Assembly (NCBI RefSeq): GCF_001742425.1
Contig: NZ_MJEH01000022.1
Location: 62,001 to 126,000 of the forward strand
DNA from: Bacillus solimangrovi
GTDB lineage: Bacteria; Bacillota; Bacilli; Bacillales; Bacillaceae_N
Length of the DNA: 64,000 bases
Direction of reading: 5' to 3'
The notes beneath the pieces were generated by a model. That model had not been told where the DNA came from. It ran no database searches and saw nothing but the letters and a program-made list of their open reading frames with translations. This document shows, piece after piece, positions 18,652 to 27,639 of the stretch (positions are counted from its first letter, which is position 1; each line of letters starts with the position of its first letter). The position numbers and the translations under genes were made by a program.

Positions 18652-18796
18652 AGTTCTTATGTGATTCACTTCCATATTTCTCATTTCGTTCTGGTGTTGG
18701 ATCATTTTGAATGTCAAATTCTTGAGCAAACTCCATTCTTTCTTTTTCTTGAGTCATTTTGTTTTGTCGCTTACGATTATCGTTTTTGTTTGTCAC
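18650..18796 (-). CDS. Tiny spore-type protein with germination-protease-like motif
   Basis: A 48-residue ORF starts with GTG 18796, 8 nt after AAGGAG. It is highly charged (MTNKNDNRKRQNKM at the start). Residues 20-30 read RMEFAQEFDIQ, close to the E(I/F)AxEFG site cut by germination protease Gpr in alpha/beta-type small acid-soluble spore proteins. The rest does not match those proteins. It follows another tiny gene by 12 nt and ends in a strong terminator. Spore function is inferred. Confidence 0.6.
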   Translation of the reverse strand: MTNKNDNRKRQNKMTQEKERMEFAQEFDIQNDPTPERNEKYGSESHKN

Positions 18797-18808
18797 TTTA
18801 TTCACTCC

Positions 18809-18925
18809 TTATGATTCTGGACTCTTCTGTTGATTCATTTTCAAGTCTTTTTTTGGGTGTTTACCTGTAACTTGATTTCCAAATTCCATATTCGTTTTTT
18901 GGGGACGATTTGGTTTATTTGTCAT
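18809..18925 (-). CDS. Tiny basic protein, possible spore protein
   Basis: A 38-residue ORF has an excellent site (AGGAGGAG, 6 nt before ATG 18925). It reads MTNKPNRPQKTNMEFGNQVT and then a Lys- and Asn-rich tail, with no Cys, no Trp and no membrane segment. The MTNK start and MEFG segment echo the downstream 48-residue protein. It is the first gene of a two-gene unit. Function is unknown. Confidence 0.55.
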   Translation of the reverse strand: MTNKPNRPQKTNMEFGNQVTGKHPKKDLKMNQQKSPES

Positions 18926-18964
18926 CTAATCTCCTCCTACAAAGTTAGGATGTACAAATGTCAA

Positions 18965-18994
18965 GAAAAAAACCACCCAAATAATGGATGGTTT
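18965..18994 (-). terminator. Terminator downstream of the chemoreceptor gene
   Basis: On the minus strand AACCATCC pairs with GGGTGGTT (one G-T pair) around a 7-nt loop and runs into seven T's, about 30 nt after the stop of the chemoreceptor gene. Confidence 0.82.
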
Positions 18995-19025
18995 AACTCT
19001 TCTCATATAATAGTCATACGTTTTG

Positions 19026-21023
19026 CTATGCTTTAAAGGTTTGTAGTTGTTCATCTAATTCTTTACTAGCTTTGTTTAAGTGTTCCGCTGACGTCACAAT
19101 TGATTGAACTGCTCTCACTTGTTCTTCACTTGATGCATTAACTTCTTCACATGCAGCTGCTGTTTCTTGAAGAAGTGCTGAAATACTCTGAATAGAACCT
19201 ACTACTTCATCTTTGTTCGTATTAATTTGTTCTACTTCTTCAGTGATATGTTTCGTAGCATCAATCATCTTTTGAATCATATTTGCAATTGATTTAAATG
19301 CTTCCTCTGTTTGTCCAACAACGATAAGTTGTTCACTAGAAACGGATTTCGTATTACCCATTTCAATAACAACTTGCTTCGCTTCTTCTTGGATATCATG
19401 AATAATTGTATGTACTGATTCAGTTGCAGTGGCAGACTGCTCTGCAAGCTTCCTAACTTCTTCTGCCACTACTGCAAAACCTTTTCCATGTTCACCTGCA
19501 CGAGCAGCTTCGATTGAGGCATTAAGCGCAAGTAAGTTCGTTTGAGATGAGATAGTCGTAATCGATTGAATCACTTGACCAATTTCTTCAATTTTATTAG
19601 CTAAACTTTGAATGACAGATTCAACTTGTGCCGTTACTTCACCTGATTGATTTGACTTACTTCTTAGAGTGTCCATTTGTTGAATACCGTCTAGAGTGAC
19701 AGCTTCGGCATTTTGTGAAAGTTCATCCATTTTATTTGTAAAATTATTGACGTTTTCAATCTGTTCAGACAAATTCATCATTCGATTATTCGTTTCATCA
19801 ACATCTGTACTTGATTCTTGTGTTCCTTTAGCAATTGCTTCGACTGCTTTTGACACTTCAAATGCAGACATTCCTGTCTGTTCTGAAACTAAATGAAATT
19901 GCTCGGACGAATGACGAATATACTCACTAGAACTTTCAACAGTTTTTATTAATTTGCGCATATGTTGCACCATACTATTGAAATCATCAGTTAATTGCCC
20001 TATTTCATCCTTAGATGTCACTTCTACGTGTGCTGTTAGATCTCCTTTAGCCACACGGTTAACTTGTTCTTTCAATAAGATAATCGGTTTTACAAATAGT
20101 TTTGATACAAAATAAACAACTACAATTGCAATCAGGATTGAAAAAGCAGATATTAGAAAGATCGTTAATTGAGCTTTGTTCGCAGTTGTATATAAGCTAT
20201 TTTCATCATACGCAATTCCAATGATCCAGCCAATTCCATCTACTGTATCAAAGACAAGGACTTTATCTTTTGACTCAAATTCATAAAAAATTTGCCCATT
20301 TTTCTGTCCGGATTCATAGATCTCTTTTATAAATGGATATTGTGTCAAGTCCTCGCCTTTTAGTGTAGGATGGACAAGTGCTACCCCTTGTCCATCCATT
20401 AACACTGTATAACCTTCATAACCAATATCTGATTGATTCACCAAATCGGATATTTTCTGTAGATTCAAATCAAATGCTATTACTCCGATTACTTGATTTC
20501 CACTTCTAATCGCTTTAGAACCCGTAATTGTAATATCACCTGTTGCTTCATCGATATAAGGAGTTGTCCAAGTTACCTTTTCAACTTCATTTACAGCATT
20601 TATGTACCATGGTCGAGTTGTTGGATCAAAGTCAGGTTCCAATTGTTCTGACACATCTGGCTCCAATAACAACGTTTTATTAGGTGTTGCAATATATGTA
20701 AGACTGATATTAGGATTCAATTCAAGATATTTCTTAAAACTATTACGTACTGCTGTCTCATTCACTTCATTTGAGGACAATGAGCGCAAATAGTTCAAAA
20801 CGGTCTCATCTGTTTCATAGCGATATAAAGCTATTGAAAATTCATTTACATAGAGATTAATCGTCTCACTCATACTTTCAGCAATTGAACTAGCTTGTCC
20901 TATCGCTTCCTTACTAATATTCTTTTTTAATTGTGTTGATGTGATGAGTGACACTGATGATAATGTTACGATTATAAGCGTTGTAAAGATTATAATTAAT
21001 TTCATGTGTAAATGTTTAAACAT
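19026..21023 (-). CDS. Methyl-accepting chemotaxis protein with dCache sensor
   Basis: About 665 residues. The first membrane segment is at residues 8-30, then an extracellular dCache_1-type sensor ([15 protein letters not shown] and [11 protein letters not shown] are typical), a second membrane segment near 280-300, a HAMP linker ([18 protein letters not shown]) and the cytoplasmic signalling domain with the hairpin tip [32 protein letters not shown]-like core ([25 protein letters not shown]). Ligands of this fold are often amino acids or carboxylates. ATG 21023 is chosen because AAGGAG lies just upstream, inside the longer frame. It is monocistronic. Confidence 0.93.
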   Translation of the reverse strand: MFKHLHMKLIIIFTTLIIVTLSSVSLITSTQLKKNISKEAIGQASSIAESMSETINLYVNEFSIALYRYETDETVLNYLRSLSSNEVNETAVRNSFKKYLELNPNISLTYIATPNKTLLLEPDVSEQLEPDFDPTTRPWYINAVNEVEKVTWTTPYIDEATGDITITGSKAIRSGNQVIGVIAFDLNLQKISDLVNQSDIGYEGYTVLMDGQGVALVHPTLKGEDLTQYPFIKEIYESGQKNGQIFYEFESKDKVLVFDTVDGIGWIIGIAYDENSLYTTANKAQLTIFLISAFSILIAIVVVYFVSKLFVKPIILLKEQVNRVAKGDLTAHVEVTSKDEIGQLTDDFNSMVQHMRKLIKTVESSSEYIRHSSEQFHLVSEQTGMSAFEVSKAVEAIAKGTQESSTDVDETNNRMMNLSEQIENVNNFTNKMDELSQNAEAVTLDGIQQMDTLRSKSNQSGEVTAQVESVIQSLANKIEEIGQVIQSITTISSQTNLLALNASIEAARAGEHGKGFAVVAEEVRKLAEQSATATESVHTIIHDIQEEAKQVVIEMGNTKSVSSEQLIVVGQTEEAFKSIANMIQKMIDATKHITEEVEQINTNKDEVVGSIQSISALLQETAAACEEVNASSEEQVRAVQSIVTSAEHLNKASKELDEQLQTFKA

Positions 21024-21301
21024 CGTCTGCTTCTCCTTTTGCATTCAATACATTTGGTGTATGTGTTATAAACCTACTATTGATTATGTAAATTTAATAA
21101 ATTTTTCATATTTTCTTAATAAATAACATTAACATTATAGCATGCTTGTTAACTCACTCTTAAAAATTAATAATTGTAAATTTTCATTATAATTTTGACA
21201 ATTAATACAGAATGTTGTCATGATATGCGCTTTCCCGAGAAATATTTACCGTTTTTATTTCTCTTATTCATAAGAAATACTATGAGTAAGGAGGGGTTTT
21301 C

Positions 21302-21436
21302 ATGGAAAATAAACATACTCAAGATTACAAACCTGAAATTCAACATCCTACTATTAAGGAAGTCGAACACAAGACACTTCACCCGAACATCACTGAACAA
21401 GCAACAAAAAGAAGTAGTTATTACCCAACTGCATAA
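21302..21436 (+). CDS. Tiny hydrophilic protein, unknown
   Basis: A 44-residue ORF has a very strong site (TAAGGAGGGG, 7 nt before the ATG). It reads MENKHTQDYKPEIQHP and ends RSSYYPTA. It has no Cys, Gly or membrane segment and is rich in His, Thr and Pro. It is the only plausible gene in the 560 nt between the chemoreceptor and the holin-like gene. I do not recognise a family; a spore or stress peptide is possible. Confidence 0.5.
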   Translation: MENKHTQDYKPEIQHPTIKEVEHKTLHPNITEQATKRSSYYPTA

Positions 21437-21598
21437 TCTACAGCAAAACCCATTTTTACAAGAGCAGGCGTTGTCAATTTGACTTCGCCTCTCTTAAACC
21501 CACTCACTATATGTCATAACTCCCAACTCCATATAATCATTGTTCTTATTCATTATTATTAATAAAAAAAGATGACTAGACGGTTAACAGAGATCTCG

Positions 21599-21865
21599 TT
21601 ATTTTTTCTTCTGTATACTTTGTTTGAAAAATTGATGTGTTGTGATTGCTGCGCCTGCGGCAATCAGCCCATTGGCAATACCATTAACATCAAAACCGAG
21701 CCTTAAGCCACTAGCAATGACTCCACAAATCAACAAAACCCATATGATCATCCAATCTTTTATAAATGGGGTAACCTTCAATGCATAACCAACAACCATT
21801 AATGCAGGTACTACAATAACTAACTGGGGGTGAATATTTACTTCTTGAAAGATTTGTTCTATCAC
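21599..21865 (-). CDS. Holin-like small membrane protein (phage holin superfamily V type)
   Basis: This 88-residue protein has three hydrophobic segments and reads like the Hol44/phage_holin_5 families: HPQLVIVVPALMVVGYALK, KDWMIIWVLLICGVIASGL and GLIAAGAAITTHQFFKQ, then a Lys-rich tail. The start is GTG 21865 after GGAGGTGAAATC. No lysin, phage structural or integrase gene is nearby, so it is a single domesticated or chromosomal holin-type gene. A role in spore or autolysis biology is possible but unsupported. Confidence 0.7.
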   Translation of the reverse strand: MIEQIFQEVNIHPQLVIVVPALMVVGYALKVTPFIKDWMIIWVLLICGVIASGLRLGFDVNGIANGLIAAGAAITTHQFFKQSIQKKK

Positions 21866-21989
21866 GATTTCACCTCCCTCCTTATCATATTATTTTATGA
21901 ACCTTGTCTCACAACGGAAACGGCACTTCTCACAATTAAAATTAATTAGGATCAAAGGTGATTTTATAGATTAAACTTGTTACAATGAA

Positions 21990-22003
21990 TGTAAGCGTTT
22001 TTA
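21990..22003 (+). promoter_or_regulatory. Possible cre site at the acyl-CoA synthetase promoter
   Basis: TGTAAGCGTTTTTA matches the cre consensus except at one of the last positions and lies directly after a TACAAT -10-like box at 21981-21986, a position fit for CcpA repression. B. subtilis acsA is a known CcpA target. Confidence 0.5.
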
Positions 22004-22034
22004 TTTAGAATATTCAAATAAAGGAGAGTTTACA

Positions 22035-23978
22035 GTGAGATGGGTGCCAAATAATCAACTAACAACACAAACACGGTTGTATAAGTGGATGGAAAAATTG
22101 GGATTTGATGATTATGAACAATTCTACGATTATTCAGTTCAGCAAACAGAAGCTTTTTGGGAGGAAGCTGTTAAAGAATTAGGAATTGAATGGTTCCACC
22201 CTTTCCAAAATGTGTTAGAACTTGATGATGGAATCAAGTGGCCTAAATGGTTTACAGGCTCTACATTAAATGCTGCTCATGAATGCGTTGAAAAGTGGGC
22301 AAAAAATGGGGAAATGCAGACGAAGAATGCACTTATATGGGAAAGTGATGATGGTAATTCAATTACTTATACTTTTGAACAATTAAATGACAAAGTTTCG
22401 CGTGTAGCAAACGGATTAAAGTCTGCTGGTTTACATAAAGGACAAGTTGCAACGATTTATATGCCAATGTTGCCTGAAACAGTTGTTGTTATGCTTGCGA
22501 TCGCAAAGATTGGAGCTATTTCTGCCCCTGCATTCTCTGGTTATGGAACTGATGCTTTGTCTGTAAGGATGAATGCTGCAAAGTGCTCTTTTCTCATTAC
22601 AGCTGATGGTTTTAAACGACGCGGCAAAACCGTACTAATGAAGACAGAAGCTGATAAAGCAGCTTCTCAAACACCATCCTTAAAACAAGTGGTCGTCATT
22701 CGCCGTTTAGGAACAGAAATACCTTGGAATGAAGAACGAGACATTGACTATCAAACATTAGTTGATCAAAAACCTCTAAATAATACTGAAGCAATGAATC
22801 CAGATGAACCTCTCATGCTAATCTACACATCAGGGACAACAGGTAGACCCAAAGGCGCCGTACATACACATGCTGGGTTTCCTATAAAAGCTGCGTTTGA
22901 TGCTGGAATTGCCATGGATGTCCAAAAAAATGATTGTCTATTTTGGTATACCGACATGGGTTGGATGATGGGGCCGTTCTTATTATTTGGGGGACTTATT
23001 AATGGCGCATCAATTTTACTGTTTGAAGGCACTCCAGATTTTCCAAATCCTGACCGCATTTGGAAAATAGCTGATGAACATAATGTTACACATTTAGGTA
23101 TTTCACCTACCCTAATACGTTCGATTATGCATGAAGGAGAAAAATGGATTGCACCGTACAAGTTAGAGAAACTACGAGTTATCGCATCAACGGGTGAACC
23201 TTGGAATGTCGAACCTTGGGAATGGTTATTTGATAAAGTAGGTAAACAACAAATTCCAATCTTCAATTATTCAGGAGGTACTGAAATTTCCGGTGGGATA
23301 TTAGGAAACGTGCTCGTTCGCCCTATCGAACCGATAAGCTTTAACTCCCCTATTCCTGGTATGGCTGCACACGTATATGATGATTCAGGTAAACCAGTAT
23401 TAAATGAAGTTGGTGAACTCGTCATTTCAAAACCTTGGGTAGGTATGACACAGGGGTTCTGGAACGAATCAGAACGTTATGAACAGACATATTGGAATCG
23501 TTGGAAAGACATTTGGGTCCACGGAGATTGGGTAGTAAAAGACAATCAAGGTTTTTGGAAGATTACTGGACGTTCTGACGATATATTAAATGTTGCTGGA
23601 AAAAGACTCGGACCTGCTGAGATGGAAAGTGTACTTGTTGATCACCCAGCAGTTATTGAAGCAGGAACAATCGGCATACCTGATGAGATCAAAGGGGAAA
23701 CAGCGGTTTGCTTTGTTGTATTACATGAAAGAAATAATAGAGATACAAACCTTCAAAAGGAATTAATTGAGCATATTGGAAAACAAATGGGCAAAGCTTT
23801 AAAACCAAAATCTATTTACTTCGTAAATGACTTGCCAAAAACTCGAAATGCAAAAGTTATGCGACGTATTATGAAAGCAGCCTTTCTTGGTAAGGACACT
23901 GGCGATCTATCTGCTCTCGTCAATCCAGATTCTGTTCAAGAAATCCAAAAATTGTTACAACATTATGAAAAGGCATAA
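22035..23978 (+). CDS. AMP-forming acyl-CoA synthetase (acetyl-CoA synthetase family)
   Basis: A 647-residue ANL-family enzyme that activates a carboxylate as acyl-AMP and then acyl-CoA. Core motifs are YTSGTTGRPKGAVHTHAG (P-loop), the Acs-type adenine loop FNYSGGTEISGG, and VHGDWVVKDNQGFWKITGRSDD (hinge). The catalytic C-terminal lysine is in KTRNAKVMRR. The N-terminal ACAS-like domain is present. The pattern TDMGWMMGPF and the 650-residue length resemble plant AAE17/18-like members rather than B. subtilis AcsA, so the substrate may not be acetate. GTG 22035 follows AAGGAGAG by 6 nt. A possible cre site overlaps the promoter. Confidence 0.85.
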   Translation: MRWVPNNQLTTQTRLYKWMEKLGFDDYEQFYDYSVQQTEAFWEEAVKELGIEWFHPFQNVLELDDGIKWPKWFTGSTLNAAHECVEKWAKNGEMQTKNALIWESDDGNSITYTFEQLNDKVSRVANGLKSAGLHKGQVATIYMPMLPETVVVMLAIAKIGAISAPAFSGYGTDALSVRMNAAKCSFLITADGFKRRGKTVLMKTEADKAASQTPSLKQVVVIRRLGTEIPWNEERDIDYQTLVDQKPLNNTEAMNPDEPLMLIYTSGTTGRPKGAVHTHAGFPIKAAFDAGIAMDVQKNDCLFWYTDMGWMMGPFLLFGGLINGASILLFEGTPDFPNPDRIWKIADEHNVTHLGISPTLIRSIMHEGEKWIAPYKLEKLRVIASTGEPWNVEPWEWLFDKVGKQQIPIFNYSGGTEISGGILGNVLVRPIEPISFNSPIPGMAAHVYDDSGKPVLNEVGELVISKPWVGMTQGFWNESERYEQTYWNRWKDIWVHGDWVVKDNQGFWKITGRSDDILNVAGKRLGPAEMESVLVDHPAVIEAGTIGIPDEIKGETAVCFVVLHERNNRDTNLQKELIEHIGKQMGKALKPKSIYFVNDLPKTRNAKVMRRIMKAAFLGKDTGDLSALVNPDSVQEIQKLLQHYEKA

Positions 23979-23992
23979 TGTAACAATAAAGT

Positions 23993-24168
23993 GAAGCTTC
24001 CATCAGTAGGTTTTTTCTTCATCCCTACTGATGGTTAGTTGAACCAATCAGGTAATTACCGACGCTTATACCACAAGGATATGACTACAGCCCTATCGCA
24101 GTTAAAATTCGTTGATTCTTCTAAGTTTTGAAGTGGGAGTCTTAGCGTCAGTTGAAACGTGATAAATA
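23993..24168 (+). repeat. Dispersed intergenic repeat, copy 1
   Basis: The copy starts with a hairpin (CCATCAGTAGG, 12-nt loop, CCCTACTGATGG), followed by TTAGTTGAACCAATCAGG, GCTTATACCAC and a 3' tail GGGAGTCTTAGCGTCAGTTG with ACGTGATAAAT. The same blocks recur in the same order and orientation at 44666-44814 and 58473-58638. It lies directly after the acyl-CoA synthetase gene. No ORF or target duplication is visible. It could be a non-autonomous IS200/IS605-type element or a structured RNA. Confidence 0.8.
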
Positions 24169-24175
24169 ATCCATA

Positions 24176-24201
24176 AAGAAAAGCCCCACAAAAGCGGGGC
24201 T
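24176..24201 (-). terminator. Terminator downstream of msrB
   Basis: AGCCCC and GGGGCT form a stem that runs into TTTTC on the minus strand and touches the msrB stop region. Confidence 0.82.
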
Positions 24202-24633
24202 CTACTTAAATAATGTTATATACTCGCCGTAACCTTCTTTTTCAAGATCGTCCTTTGCAATAAAGCGTAAAGCAGCCGAATTGATACAATAACGTAAACC
24301 ACCACTAGGCTTTGGTCCGTCTGTAAAAACATGACCTAAATGTGAATCAGCTTCCTTGCTACGAACCTCCGTACGTCTCATACCGAAACTCGTATCAAAA
24401 TGTTCCGTTACTTGTGACTTATCAATTGGTTGTGTGAAGCTGGGCCAACCACATCCTGCATCATATTTATCTTTAGACGAAAAAAGTGCTTCTCCAGATA
24501 CGATATCAACATAAATCCCTTCTTGTTCATGTGAATAATATTCATTTTGAAATGGAGGTTCTGTACCATTTTCTTGTGTTACTTTATATTGCATAGGTGA
24601 TAACTTATTTTTCAACTCTTCGTTGTTTTTCAC
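24202..24633 (-). CDS. msrB: Peptide-methionine (R)-S-oxide reductase
   Basis: It reduces methionine-R-sulfoxide in oxidised proteins. The 143-residue sequence has [10 protein letters not shown] (CxxC zinc positions are partly lost; GCGWPSF is kept), GHVFTDGP and the catalytic Cys in [11 protein letters not shown] (near residue 118). This is the standard Bacillus MsrB length. Its start overlaps the msrA stop by 4 nt, so msrA-msrB is a coupled operon that repairs both sulfoxide stereoisomers. Confidence 0.95.
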   Translation of the reverse strand: MKNNEELKNKLSPMQYKVTQENGTEPPFQNEYYSHEQEGIYVDIVSGEALFSSKDKYDAGCGWPSFTQPIDKSQVTEHFDTSFGMRRTEVRSKEADSHLGHVFTDGPKPSGGLRYCINSAALRFIAKDDLEKEGYGEYITLFK

Positions 24634-25184
24634 TTATGATCACTCCAATGTTTATCGATGAAACCTTTACGACCTGAACCAACATGATATAGCTCATAAT
24701 GTGTCGCGTTCTTCTTATAATAATCTTGATGATATTCTTCAGCTGGATAGAATTCACTCGCTTGTATTATTTCCGTTGCGATAGAAGCTTTGAATTTCCC
24801 ACTTTCTTCAAGGTTTCGTTTTGATTGTTCTGCTATTTCTTTTTGTTCATCATCATGATAAAAAATCGCTGTTTTATATGAATCCCCACGGTCCCCAAAT
24901 TGTCCACCAGCATCGGTTGGGTCAATTTGTTGCCAAAATATTTGAAGTATCTTCTCATATGGAAAAACGGTTGGATCATACGTAATCTGAACCGCTTCAT
25001 AATGTCCTGTTGTATTAGTACATACTTCTTTATATGTAGGATTTGGTACATGTCCACCTGTATAACCTGATACAACCGATTCAATACCATCATATTGATC
25101 AAATGGTTTAACCATACACCAGAAGCATCCACCTGCAAATGTTGCCTTTTTCAAAGAATTATTTTTACCTGTCACTTCCTCCAC
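24630..25184 (-). CDS. msrA: Peptide-methionine (S)-S-oxide reductase
   Basis: It reduces methionine-S-sulfoxide. The catalytic Cys is in [13 protein letters not shown] (residues about 19-31), followed by [30 protein letters not shown] and the C-terminal YHQDYY motif. GTG 25184 is taken as the start; a second GTG in frame lies within a few codons and GGAGG falls between them, so the exact start is uncertain. It leads the msrA-msrB operon. Confidence 0.94.
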   Translation of the reverse strand: MEEVTGKNNSLKKATFAGGCFWCMVKPFDQYDGIESVVSGYTGGHVPNPTYKEVCTNTTGHYEAVQITYDPTVFPYEKILQIFWQQIDPTDAGGQFGDRGDSYKTAIFYHDDEQKEIAEQSKRNLEESGKFKASIATEIIQASEFYPAEEYHQDYYKKNATHYELYHVGSGRKGFIDKHWSDHK

Positions 25185-25307
25185 ACCTTTCAGAAGATAC
25201 TTTATTACTGTATTTAAGATGGTCGTATTATAACATGCCCTGAAATGATTCGCTAAAGATATGCATCTCGTAACATATGAGCAATCATTGTCATCTTATT
25301 TATATAC

Positions 25308-25536
25308 TTAATAACCACCAAATATAATTCCAAAACATGCTGAGTTTACTAGAAATGTAATTCCCATACCGATTAACATACCTTGTAAGAGTGATGTGCG
25401 TTTTTTATATGCTGCCCATATTAATGCTGGAATCATATAGATAAGCTGAGATAATCCGATAAAAAAGAAAGCCATAGGATACAAAAATAATAGTGAATGT
25501 AACACAAATGTGTAACCTATTCCTAATAAAATTTCT
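25308..25536 (-). pseudogene. Remnant of a small membrane protein gene, start lost
   Basis: The frame is open from about 25560 to the stop at 25308 and encodes HIPTKKKEILLGIGY followed by three hydrophobic segments (GLSQLIYMIPALIWAAY and GMGITFLVNSACFG). No ATG with a ribosome site exists; the only start codon is a GTG (25505) in the first membrane segment. A TAG closes the frame just upstream, where an lgt-like fragment ends. I read this as a gene whose 5' end was lost in a deletion that joined it to the lgt-like remnant. Confidence 0.5.
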
Positions 25537-25560
25537 TTTTTCTTTGTAGGAATGTGATCG

Positions 25561-25731
25561 TTATGATCTTTCTGCTCCGACTACTACCCAAATAGACTGT
25601 TCAAATGGTATCTTGTCTTTATTTCTCGTGAATAAATAAACTCGAAAACCAATGAAGTACGCAAGCATCTCAAACACGAGATGAGGATGAAGCTCCCAGC
25701 CCAACAAAGGAATCATAATTGGAAAATTCAC
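25561..25731 (-). pseudogene. N-terminal fragment of a prolipoprotein diacylglyceryl transferase-like gene
   Basis: A 56-codon frame encodes GWELHPHLVFEMLAYFIGFR, the start of Lgt-like proteins of about 250 residues. It stops after VVVGAERS with none of the later Lgt region. The following sequence belongs to a different small membrane protein frame. The length and junction indicate an internal deletion. The start is GTG 25731 or an ATG five codons later, with weak ribosome sites. Confidence 0.6.
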
Positions 25732-25898
25732 TATAAAACAACCTTATTTTACCATATTGTTAAAATTATAACATCTTGACTGTTTTTAAGCGATCTTACC
25801 TCTATTCACTATTTCATCAACGCAAGACGGCATGTCTATGTTACAATTATTTTCATAATTAACAGATATACAATCTATACATAGAGGAGCTAATACAA

Positions 25899-26675
25899 AT
25901 GAAGACGCTTATTTTTGATTTAGATGATACGTTACTCTGGGACGCAAAAAGTGTAAAAACAGCCTTCGAGAAAACGTGTCAACTTGCTACTGAAAAGTAT
26001 CAACTTAATGCTGAAGAATTTGAAAACGCAGTGCGTGAAGCCGCAAGAGAACTGTATCAATCCTATGAAACATTTGCATTCACACAAATGATTGGCATTA
26101 ATCCATTCGAAGGATTATGGGGAAATTTCGGTGATGATGAAGAAAACTTTAATAAACTAAGTGCACTAGTACCACAATATCGGAAAAATGCATGGATAAA
26201 TGGTCTTAAAAAAATGGGAATAAATGATGAAGCATTTGGTGAAGAACTTGCAGAAATTTTCCCTCAAAAACGCCGAGAGAGCCCATTTGTATATGAAGAA
26301 ACGTTTGATATATTAGACAAGCTTACTGGGACATATCAATTAATCTTACTTACAAACGGTTCACCTGAACTACAAAATGAAAAGCTAACTATTACACCTG
26401 AAATCGCTCCATATTTTGATCATATTATAATCTCAGGAGCATTTGGCCGAGGGAAACCAGATCCAACAATTTTCGAACACGTCCTTTCTAAAGCTGGCAT
26501 TGATACGACTGATGCATTAATGGTTGGTGATAACTTACTTACTGATATTAAAGGGGCAAATGCAGTAGGCATGAAATCTGTTTGGATCAACAGACACAAT
26601 AAGAAAAATGAAACAGAAATTAAACCAACATATGAAATTAAGAGCTTACATGAACTATTTAATATTTTAAATTAA
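25899..26675 (+). CDS. HAD-superfamily phosphatase, YfnB-like
   Basis: A 258-residue subfamily I HAD hydrolase with a helical cap. Motif I FDLDDTLL (Asp8 and Asp10), motif II LLTNGS, motif III with the Lys in GRGKPDP and motif [15 protein letters not shown] are all intact, so it should be an active phosphohydrolase. The substrate is unknown; YfnB-like members and related enzymes act on small sugar or nucleotide phosphates. GAGGAGC precedes the ATG and a strong terminator follows. It is monocistronic. Confidence 0.87.
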   Translation: MKTLIFDLDDTLLWDAKSVKTAFEKTCQLATEKYQLNAEEFENAVREAARELYQSYETFAFTQMIGINPFEGLWGNFGDDEENFNKLSALVPQYRKNAWINGLKKMGINDEAFGEELAEIFPQKRRESPFVYEETFDILDKLTGTYQLILLTNGSPELQNEKLTITPEIAPYFDHIIISGAFGRGKPDPTIFEHVLSKAGIDTTDALMVGDNLLTDIKGANAVGMKSVWINRHNKKNETEIKPTYEIKSLHELFNILN

Positions 26676-26678
26676 AAC

Positions 26679-26710
26679 AACGAGGCAGCGTATCTATGCT
26701 GCCTCGTTAA
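26679..26710 (+). terminator. Terminator after the HAD phosphatase gene
   Basis: AACGAGGCAGC and GCTGCCTCGTT form a perfect 11-bp stem with an 8-nt loop, starting 3 nt after the stop codon; the 3' flank is AATTTAT. Confidence 0.78.
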
Positions 26711-26806
26711 TTTATACATATTGAAAGTGATTTGTATGCTGTTCACACTTCTCAATGTGCACTTATTTTAACTTATGATCTTTACTTGTACAAAATAAGC
26801 AATATT

Positions 26807-27631
26807 TCATGGTGTGATTGAATTAAAAAGAAACGCTTCTACTTCTCTTCTTGCTTCAGAAGCTGTCCGATACGGAGTTTCACGTTGTAACAATTTACGT
26901 ATGATTGATACAGCATCATTCGGTAACGTAAGCTCTTCTTCCCAAGATTCCTCTTTACGATTATGCGGTTGAAAGCTTGAGTATAATAGAAATAATGTTG
27001 TATGTCCTAATGCATACAAATCACTTTGAGGTGCAATTTCTCTCATTAATGGTTTTTCGTCTATACATTGATGAGAGTTTAATTGCACATGTTTTTTTTG
27101 ATTAACCAACGACCGTGATAAGCCAAAATCAATTACCTTTATCATGTCACCATTTACAATTATGTTTGGTAGCCTTAAATCACGGTGAACAATTTGATTT
27201 TCATGCATTACTTCCACAATTTCTAACAGTTGTTGTAGAATAGTAAATGCCTCATTAACTGAATACATTTTGTGATCATGAAATACAATTTCTTCAAACG
27301 TCTTGCCTTCAATGATATCTTCCGCTAAAAAGTAATGATCATTTTCAACGATCTCTTCTCTAACATTTGGAAAGTATGAATATAACACAAGTTTTTGTAA
27401 TGAGATACGCTCATAGTGAAATGGAGAACGCAAATAACTTTTCTTACGACTTCTTCTTGCTTGTTTTAGGACACAAATATCGTTTAACTCATGATCTTTT
27501 ACTTTATAGACAAGACCATAACTACCTTGGCCGATAAAAGAGCAAATTTCGTATCTATTTGCTACTCGTGTTCCGATTTTAATCGGACGGTCAAAAATTA
27601 ATCGTTCAATGATTTGTTTAGCTCTCTTCAT
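26807..27631 (-). CDS. Serine/threonine protein kinase, YbdM/PrkD-like
   Basis: A 274-residue soluble Hanks-type kinase. The Gly-rich loop is IGQGSYGLVYK, the ATP lysine is in CVLKQA, the catalytic loop is IVHRDLRLPNIIV, the metal site is VIDFGLS, and an APQSDLYALGHTT segment takes the place of the APE/DxWxxG region. The catalytic loop has Arg-Leu where most kinases have Lys-Pro, as in several Bacillus relatives. No membrane or PASTA domain is present. It starts 8 nt after a small basic His/Tyr/Ser-rich gene and has no clear ribosome site, which suggests translational coupling. Confidence 0.85.
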   Translation of the reverse strand: MKRAKQIIERLIFDRPIKIGTRVANRYEICSFIGQGSYGLVYKVKDHELNDICVLKQARRSRKKSYLRSPFHYERISLQKLVLYSYFPNVREEIVENDHYFLAEDIIEGKTFEEIVFHDHKMYSVNEAFTILQQLLEIVEVMHENQIVHRDLRLPNIIVNGDMIKVIDFGLSRSLVNQKKHVQLNSHQCIDEKPLMREIAPQSDLYALGHTTLFLLYSSFQPHNRKEESWEEELTLPNDAVSIIRKLLQRETPYRTASEARREVEAFLFNSITP

Positions 27632-27639
27632 GAACTTAA

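Noticed and set aside
18574-18870. A 98-codon plus-strand ORF
   Set aside because: It is antisense to the two tiny spore-type genes and their terminator.
24001-24035. The first hairpin of repeat copy 1 as a plain terminator for the acyl-CoA synthetase gene
   Set aside because: Its T run is in the loop and not after the stem, and the same hairpin is part of the repeat at two unrelated loci.
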